A stretch of DNA of 64,000 nucleotides from an uncultured Granulosicoccus sp. (GTDB lineage: Bacteria > Pseudomonadota > Gammaproteobacteria > Granulosicoccales > Granulosicoccaceae), in the NCBI GenBank assembly GCA_937924505.1, contig CALDSR010000013.1:1-64000 (forward strand), in the 5' to 3' direction. The translations under genes were made by a program, and so were the position numbers. The notes beneath the pieces were generated by a model. It was given only the letters and a program-made list of their open reading frames with translations, searched no databases and was not told the origin of the DNA. This document shows, one piece after another, positions 10,870 to 24,108 of the stretch (position 1 is the first letter of the stretch; each line of letters starts with the position of its first letter).

Positions 10870-11952
10870 ATGGGCGCTAAACCTGACATGGCACTCAAAT
10901 TCTCATCCAGAAACGCGGGCCTCGTTGGCCTGGACATTACGGCGACGTCGGTAAAGCTACTGGAGCTTAAACCGACGAAAAAGGGTCACAAGGTGGTTAG
11001 TTACACCGTTGAACCCTTGCCGGCAAACGCGGTTAACGAAAAGAACCTGCAAGACGTCGAGGCGGTTGGCGATGCCATCCGACGAGCGGTCAAGCGTTCT
11101 GGCACGCGAACCAAGGCCTGCGCGGTCGCCGTGCCCAGCGCAATGGTGATCACCAAGGTGATCCAGATGCCTGATGATCTGAAAGATCACGAAATGGATG
11201 CACAGATCGAGCTTGAAGCGGATCAATACATCCCTTATGCGCTTGAAGAGGTCAACCTTGACTTTGACGTCATGGGGCCGTCGGAAGAAGCCAATGGCAT
11301 GGTTGATGTGCTACTTGCTGCCTCTCGTAGCGAGAACGTTGAAGATCGCACGGCTGCAGCCGAGATCGGCGGACTGGACGTCAAGATTGTTGATGTCGAA
11401 CCCTACACAATGGAAGGGGCATTCCAGCTGATCAAACATCAGATTCCCAATGAGGGCATGGACCAGACAGTGGCCATCCTCGATGTCGGCGCAAGCATGA
11501 CAAGTCTTTGTGTGTTGCGCGATCAGTCACTCATTTATACCCGTGAGCAGCCCTTCGGTGGCAAGCAGCTGACGGAAGAAATCATGCGTCGTTACGGACT
11601 GTCTTATGAAGATGCAGGTCGCGTCAAACGTGTCGGCGGTCTTCCTGACAACTACGAACCTGAAGTACTCGCGCCATTCCGCGACCTGATGGTTCAACAA
11701 GCGAATCGCTTCCTGCAATTTTTCTTCTCTGCAGACAAAAATGATTACGTTGACCACATCGTACTCGCTGGTGGCAGCACCGGTATCGAAGGGGTCGACG
11801 AACTGATCGAGCAACGTATCGGTACACCTACTGTGCTTGCCGATCCTTTTGGTGAGATGAGCGTCGGATCCGATGTTCCAGCGCAACGTCTCAAGGACGA
11901 CGGCCCGGCAATGATGATCGCCTGCGGTCTCGCCATGCGAGGAGCATCGTAA
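10870..11952 (+). CDS. pilM: Type IV pilus inner-membrane platform protein PilM
   Basis: 360 residues, an actin-like ATP-binding protein on the cytosolic face of the type IV pilus alignment complex. It has GLVGLDITATSVKLLEL near the N-terminus, the phosphate-binding VAILDVGASMTSLCVL, and HIVLAGGSTGIEGV near the C-terminus. PilM binds the short N-terminus of PilN. AAAGGAA lies about 9 bases before the ATG at 10870; an internal ATG at 10888 (MALKFSSRN) could also serve. First gene of pilMNOPQ; its stop overlaps the pilN start by 1 base. Confidence 0.95.
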   Translation: MGAKPDMALKFSSRNAGLVGLDITATSVKLLELKPTKKGHKVVSYTVEPLPANAVNEKNLQDVEAVGDAIRRAVKRSGTRTKACAVAVPSAMVITKVIQMPDDLKDHEMDAQIELEADQYIPYALEEVNLDFDVMGPSEEANGMVDVLLAASRSENVEDRTAAAEIGGLDVKIVDVEPYTMEGAFQLIKHQIPNEGMDQTVAILDVGASMTSLCVLRDQSLIYTREQPFGGKQLTEEIMRRYGLSYEDAGRVKRVGGLPDNYEPEVLAPFRDLMVQQANRFLQFFFSADKNDYVDHIVLAGGSTGIEGVDELIEQRIGTPTVLADPFGEMSVGSDVPAQRLKDDGPAMMIACGLAMRGAS

Positions 11953-12524
11953 TGACAAAAATCAACTTACTACCGTGGCGCGAGACATATCGTCGCGAAA
12001 AAAATACGGAGTTTGGCATCATCCTCGGTGTCTGTATGGCAATCGCTGCCGGTATCGGCTTTGGTGGTTTCAAATACGCCGAAGGCAAGGTCGACTTTCA
12101 GGCACAGCGAAATGCACGTCTGAATACTGAGATTGCACAGCTTCAAGAAGAACTGAAAGAAATTCGCGAACTTGAAGAAACAAAGAACAATCTTCTCGCT
12201 CGCATGGAAATCATTCAGCAGCTTCAAGGTCAGCGTCCGCAGATTGTCCATACGTTTGACGAGATCGCCAAGCGTTTGCCAGATGGCATTTTTCTGACAG
12301 GCATGAAGCAGGAAGGCGCTACGCAGCTGGTCATGGAAGGACGCGCCGAATCAAACGCTCGAGTTTCCGCACTCATGCGCCGCATGGATCGTAGCGAGTA
12401 TTTCAAGAACCCGCGTCTCGACGTGATCAAATCTGAAAAGGACGATGTCATCTCCAACTTCAAGTTGAGTGTCATCCAGGACCGCCCAAAAACTGAAGCG
12501 GAGGAACTTGACGATGGCATTTAG
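11952..12524 (+). CDS. pilN: Type IV pilus biogenesis protein PilN
   Basis: 190 residues. The N-terminus MTKINLLPWRE is the conserved INLLPWR motif that sits in the PilM groove. One membrane segment follows (about 23-42), then a coiled coil (AQLQEELKEIRELEETKNNL) and a ferredoxin-like periplasmic domain. PilN and PilO form heterodimers that link the platform to PilP and the secretin. It starts on the last base of pilM, and its 3' end overlaps pilO by 11 bases. Confidence 0.94.
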   Translation: MTKINLLPWRETYRREKNTEFGIILGVCMAIAAGIGFGGFKYAEGKVDFQAQRNARLNTEIAQLQEELKEIRELEETKNNLLARMEIIQQLQGQRPQIVHTFDEIAKRLPDGIFLTGMKQEGATQLVMEGRAESNARVSALMRRMDRSEYFKNPRLDVIKSEKDDVISNFKLSVIQDRPKTEAEELDDGI

Positions 12525-13140
12525 TGACACGATAGCAGAGCTGCAGAAGATCGATGGCGAAGATTTCAAGCGCATCGGTACTGCGCCTGTTGCCCTTCGC
12601 GGCTTTTGCATAATACTCGGATGTGCAGCAGTACTCGGAGCCATGGCTCACTTCATGGTCCGTCCGCAGTTTGACGAGCTGAAAGTGGTTGAGGCAAAAG
12701 AAATCGACCTTAGAGCGAAGTTTGACCACGAACAAGCCAAGGCCGCCAACCGCACCGCTTACGTTGAGCAGCTCGAAGAGATGAAGAAGACATTTAACGT
12801 CATGCTTCGTCAATTGCCCAACAAGACAGACATTGAAAGCCTCCTGGTTGACTTGTCTCAGACAAGTGTCGCCAGCGGCCTCGAAGTCAAATACTTCAAG
12901 CCGGAAACAGAAATTCCACGTGAGTTCTACGCGGAGTATCCGATTCGCATCAGCGTCACCGGTCAATACCATCAGTTTGGTCAGTTCATCAGTGGTCTCG
13001 CAGCACTGCCACGAATTGTGACCCTGAGCAATATTGACATCAAACAGACTGATAAAGGTAACGCTGAAAACAATATCGCCAGCAAACTGAAAATGGATTT
13101 GATGGCAACTACCTATCGTTATCTCGAGGAGGATGAATAA
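12514..13140 (+). CDS. pilO: Type IV pilus biogenesis protein PilO
   Basis: 208 residues with one membrane segment (about 29-47), a coiled coil, and a periplasmic domain containing TDIESLLVDLSQTSVASGLE and ITGQYHQFGQFISGLAALPR-like features of the PilO family. Partner of PilN. The ATG at 12514 is chosen over the earlier in-frame start at 12469 because GGAGGA lies just upstream and the protein then begins with a family-like N-terminus. It overlaps pilN and is followed by pilP after 3 bp. Confidence 0.93.
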   Translation: MAFSDTIAELQKIDGEDFKRIGTAPVALRGFCIILGCAAVLGAMAHFMVRPQFDELKVVEAKEIDLRAKFDHEQAKAANRTAYVEQLEEMKKTFNVMLRQLPNKTDIESLLVDLSQTSVASGLEVKYFKPETEIPREFYAEYPIRISVTGQYHQFGQFISGLAALPRIVTLSNIDIKQTDKGNAENNIASKLKMDLMATTYRYLEEDE

Positions 13141-13143
13141 GCC

Positions 13144-13677
13144 ATGTACCGGTTGAAACTCGTACCGTTGCTCGGTTGCCTGTCCATGCTGACTGCATGT
13201 GGCGGGGACATGTCCGACCTCGAGCAATTCATTAGTGAAACGAAACAAAAGCATCACGGCAAGGTGGATCCGTTACCGGAATTCCCTCCTTACCAGACAT
13301 TTACGTATGACGCTTCTGATATTCGTGACCCGTTCAGACCGCAAACCGATCTGAGCGCATCACCTGTCGCAAGTGTAGAAGAGGAAGCTTATTCCGGTCC
13401 CAGACCTGAGGCAGCTCGTCGAAGGGAGCCATTGGAAAGTTATCCGGTGGATGCCCTGAAAATGGTCGGCTTATTGCAACAGCAGTCGCAGACCTGGGGA
13501 TTAGTACGTGATCCTGATGGCACGATCCACCGAGTTCAGCCCGGCAATTACGCTGGTCAGAATCACGGCAAGATCGTCACTGTTTCTGAAAGCAAGATTG
13601 ATATCGTCGAGCTCGTTCCCGACGGTCTCAGTGGCTGGGTTAATCGCGATGCACAACTCGCGATGGCCGAAGACTAG
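13144..13677 (+). CDS. pilP: Type IV pilus lipoprotein PilP
   Basis: 177 residues. The signal peptide ends in the lipobox LTAC, so the mature protein is an inner-membrane lipoprotein. The C-terminal part is the HR-like beta domain (MVGLLQQQSQTWGLVRDPDG, IHRVQPGNYAGQNHGKI, VTVSESKIDIVELV) that joins the PilN/O complex to PilQ. The linker before it contains IRDPFRP, typical of PilP. The gene keeps the operon order. Confidence 0.94.
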   Translation: MYRLKLVPLLGCLSMLTACGGDMSDLEQFISETKQKHHGKVDPLPEFPPYQTFTYDASDIRDPFRPQTDLSASPVASVEEEAYSGPRPEAARRREPLESYPVDALKMVGLLQQQSQTWGLVRDPDGTIHRVQPGNYAGQNHGKIVTVSESKIDIVELVPDGLSGWVNRDAQLAMAED

Positions 13678-13700
13678 ATTAATACGGAGATACCTTAAAA

Positions 13701-15863
13701 ATGCAAGCCCGCGAAAATACGCTCCGACTCAGCCGGATCAGTACACGCAATATCGTTCGAGTAATGAGTCTCGCCCTGCTCGCTGGTGCCGCTCTGGCAA
13801 CCCAGCAACTGCAGGCGGCGTCCAATGCTCTGATTGATATCAGCCATGTAACCCTTCCGGGGAACAAGCAGCAATTAGCCTTGACTATGTCTGGCCCTGC
13901 TTCTGCCCCCAAGGCGTTTACCATCGACAATCCTGCGCGTATCGCACTGGACCTTGCCGACACCAGCAATAACCTTGACGAGCGCAACTTGCGTATTTCT
14001 TCGGGCTTGTTGCAAAACGTCACGACGGTAGAGGCCGGCGGTCGAACACGTGTTGTCATCAATCTGACTTCCCTGTCGCCTTATCAGACGTCCATCAAGG
14101 GCAATCAACTGCTCGTGACTCTGGATAGTGATGCAGACGGATCACAACCTGCCGCCGCTGAATCGATTCTTGTTGCCAGCGACGGTGGCGACAGCGATGA
14201 GAACTACACCGGCCCGATAACAGAACGCGTCAACTCCATTGACGGTCTCGACTTCCGACGCGGCCCGATGGGTGAAGGACGTATCATTTTCGATCTGTCT
14301 TCTGCCAGCATTGTTACTGACATGCGTCAGGAAGGTGGACGCGTTATCGTCGACTTCCCAGATACACAGCTAGCCGCAAAACTGCAGCGTCGACTCGACG
14401 TCATGGATTTCGGTACGCCGGTACAGTTCATCGATGCCATATCCAACAAGCGTGGCACCAAGGTGATCATCCAACCTGCCACACAGGAATTCGAACAGCT
14501 GGCTTATCAGTCGGACAATATGTTCACGGTTGAACTGAAGCCAATGAGCAAGGAAGACATTGAAGAGAACCGCAAGAAGAAGTTTGGTTATATCGGTGAG
14601 AAGCTCTCACTGAATTTCCAGGACATCGAAGTACGCTCAGTATTGCAGCTCCTCGCTGACTTCACCGACCTCAACATCGTGGTCAGTGACTCAGTACAGG
14701 GCAAACTGACATTGCGACTGAAGAACGTTCCTTGGGATCAAGCTCTCGACATCATTCTGCAGACGAAAGCACTTGGCAAACGTCAGGCAGGTAACGTCAT
14801 CATGATCGCGCCAGCTGAAGAAATCGCCAACCGCGAGCGAATTGAACTCGAAGGCATGAAACAGAAGACCGAACTCGCGCCGCTACGCACAGAGTATTTT
14901 CAAGCCAACTATGCAAAAGCCTCTGAACTGGCTTCTCTGCTGCAAAGCTCCGAAGGTGGCATGTTGTCAGAGCGTGGTAGTGTTTCGGTAGATGAGCGAA
15001 CCAACACACTGTTGATCAACGACACGGTTGATCAGCTGAGCGATATCCGCGCGCTGGTCCATCGCCTTGACGTACCCATTCGTCAGGTACTGATCGAGTC
15101 ACGCATTGTTATCGCATCAGACAACTTCAACAAAGACATCGGTGTGCGTTGGGGCTTGAACCGCAACACGGTCAACAACGATAACCCAGGTGGTCCGGGT
15201 GAAGGCTTTGCCCTCTCCGGTAACGCTCAGGGTGTTTCAGACCTGGTCAACGGTGACGGTGTAGAGGCCGGCCGATTCAACGTCAATCTGGCAGCCGCCG
15301 GTAACGCTGGATCCCTCGGTATCGCACTCGCCAAACTCCCGTTCGGCACATTGCTTGAACTGGAACTCTCCGCGATGCAGGCTGAAGGTAACGGTGAAGT
15401 GATCTCAAGCCCACGGGTTATCACTGCCAACCAGCACGAAGCCTATATCGAGCAAGGTGTTGAAGTGCCTTACCTTGAAGCGTCTTCAAGCGGTGCTACA
15501 TCAGTGTCTTATCGAAAGGCGGTACTTGGCCTGACGGTAACACCACAGATCACACCTGACGATCGCATTGTCATGGACCTGCAAGTGAATAAAGACACAG
15601 TTGGTCAGATCTTCAGCGGCGTACCAAGTATTGATACTCGCGAAGTGAGCACACAGGTACTGGTCGACAATGGCGAGACGGTCGTACTCGGCGGCGTCTA
15701 CGAGCAGACTCGAATCCAGAGTGTCACCATGGTACCGTTCTTCGGTAACCTGCCTCTGATCGGCAAGCTGTTCCAACGTAACAATGGAACTGACGACAAA
15801 TCCGAACTCCTGGTCTTCGTAACACCAAAGATCATCAAGGAGAACGTTTCTCTGAGCTACTGA
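13701..15863 (+). CDS. pilQ: Type IV pilus secretin PilQ
   Basis: 720 residues. A signal peptide is followed by two AMIN domains (peptidoglycan binding, about 40-270), an STN/N0 domain (LSLNFQDIEVRSVLQLLADF), an N1 domain, and the C-terminal secretin barrel, including VLGGVYEQTRIQSVTMVPFF and IGKLFQRNNGTDDKSELLVF. It forms the outer-membrane pore for the pilus. A GGAG lies 10 bases before the ATG. It ends the pil operon and is followed by a strong terminator. Confidence 0.96.
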   Translation: MQARENTLRLSRISTRNIVRVMSLALLAGAALATQQLQAASNALIDISHVTLPGNKQQLALTMSGPASAPKAFTIDNPARIALDLADTSNNLDERNLRISSGLLQNVTTVEAGGRTRVVINLTSLSPYQTSIKGNQLLVTLDSDADGSQPAAAESILVASDGGDSDENYTGPITERVNSIDGLDFRRGPMGEGRIIFDLSSASIVTDMRQEGGRVIVDFPDTQLAAKLQRRLDVMDFGTPVQFIDAISNKRGTKVIIQPATQEFEQLAYQSDNMFTVELKPMSKEDIEENRKKKFGYIGEKLSLNFQDIEVRSVLQLLADFTDLNIVVSDSVQGKLTLRLKNVPWDQALDIILQTKALGKRQAGNVIMIAPAEEIANRERIELEGMKQKTELAPLRTEYFQANYAKASELASLLQSSEGGMLSERGSVSVDERTNTLLINDTVDQLSDIRALVHRLDVPIRQVLIESRIVIASDNFNKDIGVRWGLNRNTVNNDNPGGPGEGFALSGNAQGVSDLVNGDGVEAGRFNVNLAAAGNAGSLGIALAKLPFGTLLELELSAMQAEGNGEVISSPRVITANQHEAYIEQGVEVPYLEASSSGATSVSYRKAVLGLTVTPQITPDDRIVMDLQVNKDTVGQIFSGVPSIDTREVSTQVLVDNGETVVLGGVYEQTRIQSVTMVPFFGNLPLIGKLFQRNNGTDDKSELLVFVTPKIIKENVSLSY

Positions 15864-15898
15864 TCTATCGACGTAGTGTCGAGACAGTATGAAAGCAC

Positions 15899-15929
15899 AG
15901 CCCGCCTCATCGAGGCGGGCTTTTTTTTT
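15899..15929 (+). terminator. Rho-independent terminator of the pil operon
   Basis: GCCCGCCTC (15900-15908) pairs with GAGGCGGGC (15912-15920) around a 3-base loop and is followed by nine T. It is a textbook terminator 36 bases after the pilQ stop. It separates pilMNOPQ from aroKB. Confidence 0.93.
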
Positions 15930-15959
15930 GCCCGCCAGTCTCGAATCGATAAAGAGAAT

Positions 15960-15987
15960 TTGCACCCGCTCCCCGCTTCGGTATCAT
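15960..15987 (+). promoter_or_regulatory. Probable aroK promoter
   Basis: TTGCAC (15960-15965) and TATCAT (15982-15987) with a 16-bp spacer lie between the pil terminator and aroK, about 40 bases before the start codon. Sequence match only. Confidence 0.5.
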
Positions 15988-16026
15988 TAGCCGTAACCGA
16001 CATCGATCGATTCACCGTAACAAACG

Positions 16027-16551
16027 ATGAGCAGCATCTTCCTGATCGGTCCGATGGGCTCCGGCAAAAGCACCGTCGGCCGAGCGCTGGCCAAGAAGAT
16101 TGGCTACGATTTTCTTGACAGCGATCGCGAAATCGAAGCTCGCTGCGGCGTCGATATCCCGACCATCTTCGACTACGAGGGCGAAATCGGCTTTCGTGAC
16201 CGCGAGGAGCGCATGCTCGATGAGCTCTCCTCACGACAGAAACTGGTGCTGGCCACCGGCGGTGGTTCCATCCTGCGCGAAACCAGCCGTGATCGACTGA
16301 AAAGTCGCGGTTACGTGATTCTGCTATCCGTCGATCTCGATGAGCAGATGCGCCGTGTCGGTTCGGACACAAAACGTCCCCTGCTCAAGGCGGACGACCC
16401 GAAAGCCATTCTCAGAAAACTGATGGAGGAACGGGCGCCGATGTACAAAAGTGTTGCCGATGTCGAAATATCGACCGACTCACGACGCATGTATCATGTG
16501 GTCACCCGCATTATCAAGCACCTTCAAAGCAAAGACGTCATAGACATCTAG
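16027..16551 (+). CDS. aroK: Shikimate kinase
   Basis: 174 residues. It phosphorylates shikimate on its 3-OH with ATP. The Walker A is [15 protein letters not shown], followed by [13 protein letters not shown] (shikimate-binding Asp and Arg) and the glycine-rich [10 protein letters not shown]. The lid Arg is in DTKRPLL. It lies directly ahead of aroB, the usual pair. Confidence 0.95.
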   Translation: MSSIFLIGPMGSGKSTVGRALAKKIGYDFLDSDREIEARCGVDIPTIFDYEGEIGFRDREERMLDELSSRQKLVLATGGGSILRETSRDRLKSRGYVILLSVDLDEQMRRVGSDTKRPLLKADDPKAILRKLMEERAPMYKSVADVEISTDSRRMYHVVTRIIKHLQSKDVIDI

Positions 16552-16564
16552 CACACCCACATTC

Positions 16565-17644
16565 ATGCACACTCTCAACATCGATCTTGGTCAACGCAGT
16601 TATCCGATTCATATCGGTAGCGGTCTGCTCGAACAACAAGGCTTGTTAAACCAGTACGTTCGCCACAAGGCCATGGTGGTGACTAACGAGACAATCGCAC
16701 CTTTATATCTTGACAAGACGCTCGCAGCGCTTGGCAATACCCCGACGTCAAGTGTCATCCTGCCTGACGGTGAATCGTTCAAGTCGTTGGCAACCCTCGA
16801 TACTATCTATGCCGCCCTGCTCTCAGAAGGGTTTGATCGCGGTGCAACACTTATCGCCTTGGGTGGTGGTGTCATCGGGGACATGGCAGGTTTCGCCGCA
16901 GCAAGCTATCAGCGTGGTGTCGACTTCATTCAGGTGCCCACGACCCTGCTGGCCCAGGTTGATTCGTCCGTCGGTGGCAAGACAGCTGTCAATCATGCGC
17001 TTGGCAAAAACATGATCGGTGCCTTTCATCAGCCCATCGCTGTGGTCGCCGATATGGACACCTTGACAACCTTGAACGATCGCGAACTCAAAGCCGGACT
17101 CGCCGAAGTCATCAAGTACGGCTTTATTGTCGATGCTGACTTTTTTACCTGGCTGGAGATCAATATCGATGCCCTGCTCGCCCGCGATACCGATGCGATT
17201 GGCGAGGCGGTGCGACGTTCCTGCGAAATCAAGGCCCGCATCGTCGAAGCCGATGAGAAGGAACATGGCATCCGTGCCCTGCTGAATCTGGGCCACACCT
17301 TTGGGCACGCCATCGAAGGGTCATTGGGATATGGTGTCTGGTTGCACGGCGAAGCAGTCAGCGCCGGCATTGCCATGGCACTCGATTTCTCGAGCCGTCT
17401 CGGGCTGATTACCGAGTCAACCCAGCAACGTGGAATTGCACTCCTGGCGCGGGCCGGTCTGCCGGTTGCGCCACCGAAAGAAATTTCGCCGGAGCGTTTT
17501 CTGGCGTTTATGTCGCGAGACAAGAAAGTGTCAGCCGGCGAGTTGCGTTTTATTGTCCTCGACGCTATCGGACAGTCTCATGTGACGGCCGACTTCGAGG
17601 AAGCCACACTTCACGCCACACTTGAGCACTTTTCTGCCGCCTGA
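16565..17644 (+). CDS. aroB: 3-dehydroquinate synthase
   Basis: 359 residues. This NAD- and zinc-dependent enzyme makes 3-dehydroquinate from DAHP. Motifs include [20 protein letters not shown] (NAD-binding), [33 protein letters not shown], and the metal-binding [11 protein letters not shown] with [10 protein letters not shown]. It is 13 bp after aroK and co-transcribed with it. Confidence 0.97.
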   Translation: MHTLNIDLGQRSYPIHIGSGLLEQQGLLNQYVRHKAMVVTNETIAPLYLDKTLAALGNTPTSSVILPDGESFKSLATLDTIYAALLSEGFDRGATLIALGGGVIGDMAGFAAASYQRGVDFIQVPTTLLAQVDSSVGGKTAVNHALGKNMIGAFHQPIAVVADMDTLTTLNDRELKAGLAEVIKYGFIVDADFFTWLEINIDALLARDTDAIGEAVRRSCEIKARIVEADEKEHGIRALLNLGHTFGHAIEGSLGYGVWLHGEAVSAGIAMALDFSSRLGLITESTQQRGIALLARAGLPVAPPKEISPERFLAFMSRDKKVSAGELRFIVLDAIGQSHVTADFEEATLHATLEHFSAA

Positions 17645-17723
17645 ACAACGCGCACGTCATTAAGCGCTATCCATCAGACGGATATAGTAATATTCGCACT
17701 TCACCCTTGCCCACAGAGCGTAG

Positions 17724-19517
17724 ATGTCGTCTTTTGATGCCTTGGATGTCGACCATGGCGGCTTGCTGTCAGATGCAACACTTTCTGCGCTGCAGTTGCG
17801 TCAGCAACCGTTTACTGCGACCGCGGCCGACGGCGATACCTTCAGTGACGACACGACCGCAGAACAACTGAGCGATATCAAGCAAGCCTTGATCAATGGC
17901 GACGATCTGCTCCTGATCCTCGGCGAAGCGGGTGCCGGCAAATCGACGCTGCTGAGCCAACTCGGCGCAAACAGCGGTATGCGTATCCAGTGCTTCTCGG
18001 TCAAGGGTAGCCAGCGATTCAGCACCATGAATCTCTTCGCCGGCATGCTGGAAGCGTTCAAGCAAAAGCCAGCCGCCGATCTGAAGTCAATGCTCGACCA
18101 GCTGATTCCCTGCCTGCAATCGATGATCGCCGGCAACACACTGAGCGCCATCGTGCTCGACGATGCAGATCAGGTCAACGAATCGGAGCTCACCCGCTTG
18201 CTCTCGGGCATGCTCTACGTCAACAGTCAGGACGAGACCTTGCTGCGTATCGCACTCGCAGCCCCGAGTGTGTTTGAAGATCACATTCCCGATCTCCTGC
18301 CCGAGGGCGCGGACCTGCCCTACTCGAGCTTGACAATCGATCATCTGAATTCGGATCGCGCTACCAGCTATCTGGATTTCCGCCTGAATCAGGCTGGGTA
18401 TTTTGAAGAATTCCCGTTCAGCGACCGCGAAGTGTCCACCATGGTGGAACAGAGCGACGGTCTGCCTACCAGACTACACGGCGCAGCCGCCGACTTGCTC
18501 AATGAACGTCACGGTGTCTACGAGGAATCCATTCCACCAGAGTTGCTGGCCGAAGGTGGTGGCATAACGGCCGGAAAAGGTGGGAAGCTTCTGCTCGGGG
18601 CGGTGGCCGGCGCCTTGATCATCGGCGGACTCGTGTTGTTCAAAAAGCCAGGCAATGAGGTGGATGACGATCGCTACCGTGTTGTTGAGCAGCGAAAAAT
18701 AGAGGCCGATGCCAACAAGATCAGCCTGGTCAATGAAGCCGAGAAGTCCACGGCGAGCGGCGACAGCGCAACCACAGCGTCGACAGCCGTCTCGACAGAT
18801 AATGAAGCCGGCAGCAACGAAAACGATACGGCAAGCAACGACAGCGACGCCTCCGGAGATAGCAACTCAAATGGCAATTCGGCATCGTCATCCGGCAGTG
18901 CTGACAACACCAGCAACACTGATTCAGAATCAGCGTCGAACACTAGCTCGGCGCCAGATGCCACTAGCGACAACGGCAGTCAATCCGCTAACGGCGCTGC
19001 CGATAACGTCGATCAAAGCAGCCCCGAAAACGATGCCGGCGCGACAGCAGATGACGCCGAAACACCTCCAGAACAGGACTCTGGGCAGAACTCCGGGCAG
19101 AACTCAGAGCAATCAAACAACAGCAACCAGGTGGACCAGTCAGCCAGCAATGGTGACAGCGACGCAATTGCAGAGCCAGCGGCCGAGGCAGACGACACGG
19201 CAAACACCAATTCGGTTATTGAATCACCGAATTGGATTCTGACGCAGGATGCCTCGCTGTTTACCGTTCAGATGAGTGCCTCGACTGACCGCGCGGTGGT
19301 CGAGCAATTCCTGACGCGAAATCCGCTCGAACCGCCCAATTCGGTCTTTTCCTTCGACCGCAATGGCACCACCTGGTACGCCCTCGTTCACGGCCTGTAC
19401 CCCAGCATCGATGCGGCCCGCGCAGCCGTTGAGCGCCTGCCCCCGGCCGCCCAGACCAATCAACCGTGGATCCGCGCCGTCGGGCGCATCCAGAAGGCCC
19501 TGAAAGAGCAGAACTAG
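17724..19517 (+). CDS. DamX-like AAA ATPase with SPOR domain
   Basis: 597 residues. The N-terminal ATPase has Walker A GEAGAGKS (67-74) and Walker B VLDDAD (144-149), like the ExeA/DamX group. One membrane segment is at about 289-306. Residues about 310-500 form a very low-complexity linker rich in Ser, Asn, Asp, Thr, Ala and Gln, with short repeats such as SGQNSGQNS. The C-terminus (from about 512) is a SPOR domain, FTVQMSASTDRAVVEQFL, which binds denuded septal glycan. The position after aroB is that of damX in many gammaproteobacteria, pointing to a cell-division role. Confidence 0.88.
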   Translation: MSSFDALDVDHGGLLSDATLSALQLRQQPFTATAADGDTFSDDTTAEQLSDIKQALINGDDLLLILGEAGAGKSTLLSQLGANSGMRIQCFSVKGSQRFSTMNLFAGMLEAFKQKPAADLKSMLDQLIPCLQSMIAGNTLSAIVLDDADQVNESELTRLLSGMLYVNSQDETLLRIALAAPSVFEDHIPDLLPEGADLPYSSLTIDHLNSDRATSYLDFRLNQAGYFEEFPFSDREVSTMVEQSDGLPTRLHGAAADLLNERHGVYEESIPPELLAEGGGITAGKGGKLLLGAVAGALIIGGLVLFKKPGNEVDDDRYRVVEQRKIEADANKISLVNEAEKSTASGDSATTASTAVSTDNEAGSNENDTASNDSDASGDSNSNGNSASSSGSADNTSNTDSESASNTSSAPDATSDNGSQSANGAADNVDQSSPENDAGATADDAETPPEQDSGQNSGQNSEQSNNSNQVDQSASNGDSDAIAEPAAEADDTANTNSVIESPNWILTQDASLFTVQMSASTDRAVVEQFLTRNPLEPPNSVFSFDRNGTTWYALVHGLYPSIDAARAAVERLPPAAQTNQPWIRAVGRIQKALKEQN

Positions 19518-19524
19518 TGGGTTT

Positions 19525-19545
19525 CAGGCCCTTATTTCGGGCCTG
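19525..19545 (+). other. Hairpin after the DamX-like gene
   Basis: CAGGCCC (19525-19531) pairs with GGGCCTG (19539-19545) around a 7-base loop. It starts 8 bases after the stop. No T-run follows, so termination, if any, would be incomplete. Confidence 0.5.
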
Positions 19546-19557
19546 ATCCGGACTCGG

Positions 19558-19563
19558 TATAAT
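19558..19563 (+). promoter_or_regulatory. Candidate -10 box of gltB
   Basis: A perfect TATAAT lies 57 bases before the gltB ATG, but no -35 box is visible at the right distance. A regulator-dependent promoter is possible. Confidence 0.4.
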
Positions 19564-19570
19564 GGTGGGT

Positions 19571-19592
19571 CCGCCTCAGATCATTGAGGCGG
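19571..19592 (+). other. Perfect 8-bp stem in the gltB leader
   Basis: CCGCCTCA (19571-19578) pairs exactly with TGAGGCGG (19585-19592) around GATCAT. It lies just downstream of the TATAAT at 19558, thus probably at the 5' end of the gltB mRNA or as a dyad operator. No T-run follows. It could affect mRNA stability or be a repressor site. Confidence 0.5.
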
Positions 19593-19620
19593 TGTAACCT
19601 ACTGAATACTGTTGTCACTT

Positions 19621-24102
<4,482 letters not shown>

Positions 24103-24108
24103 TTATCA

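Noticed and set aside
12472..13257. 261-codon minus-strand frame over pilO
   Set aside because: Antisense to pilO and pilP, with no motif or ribosome site. The pilMNOPQ order supports the plus strand.
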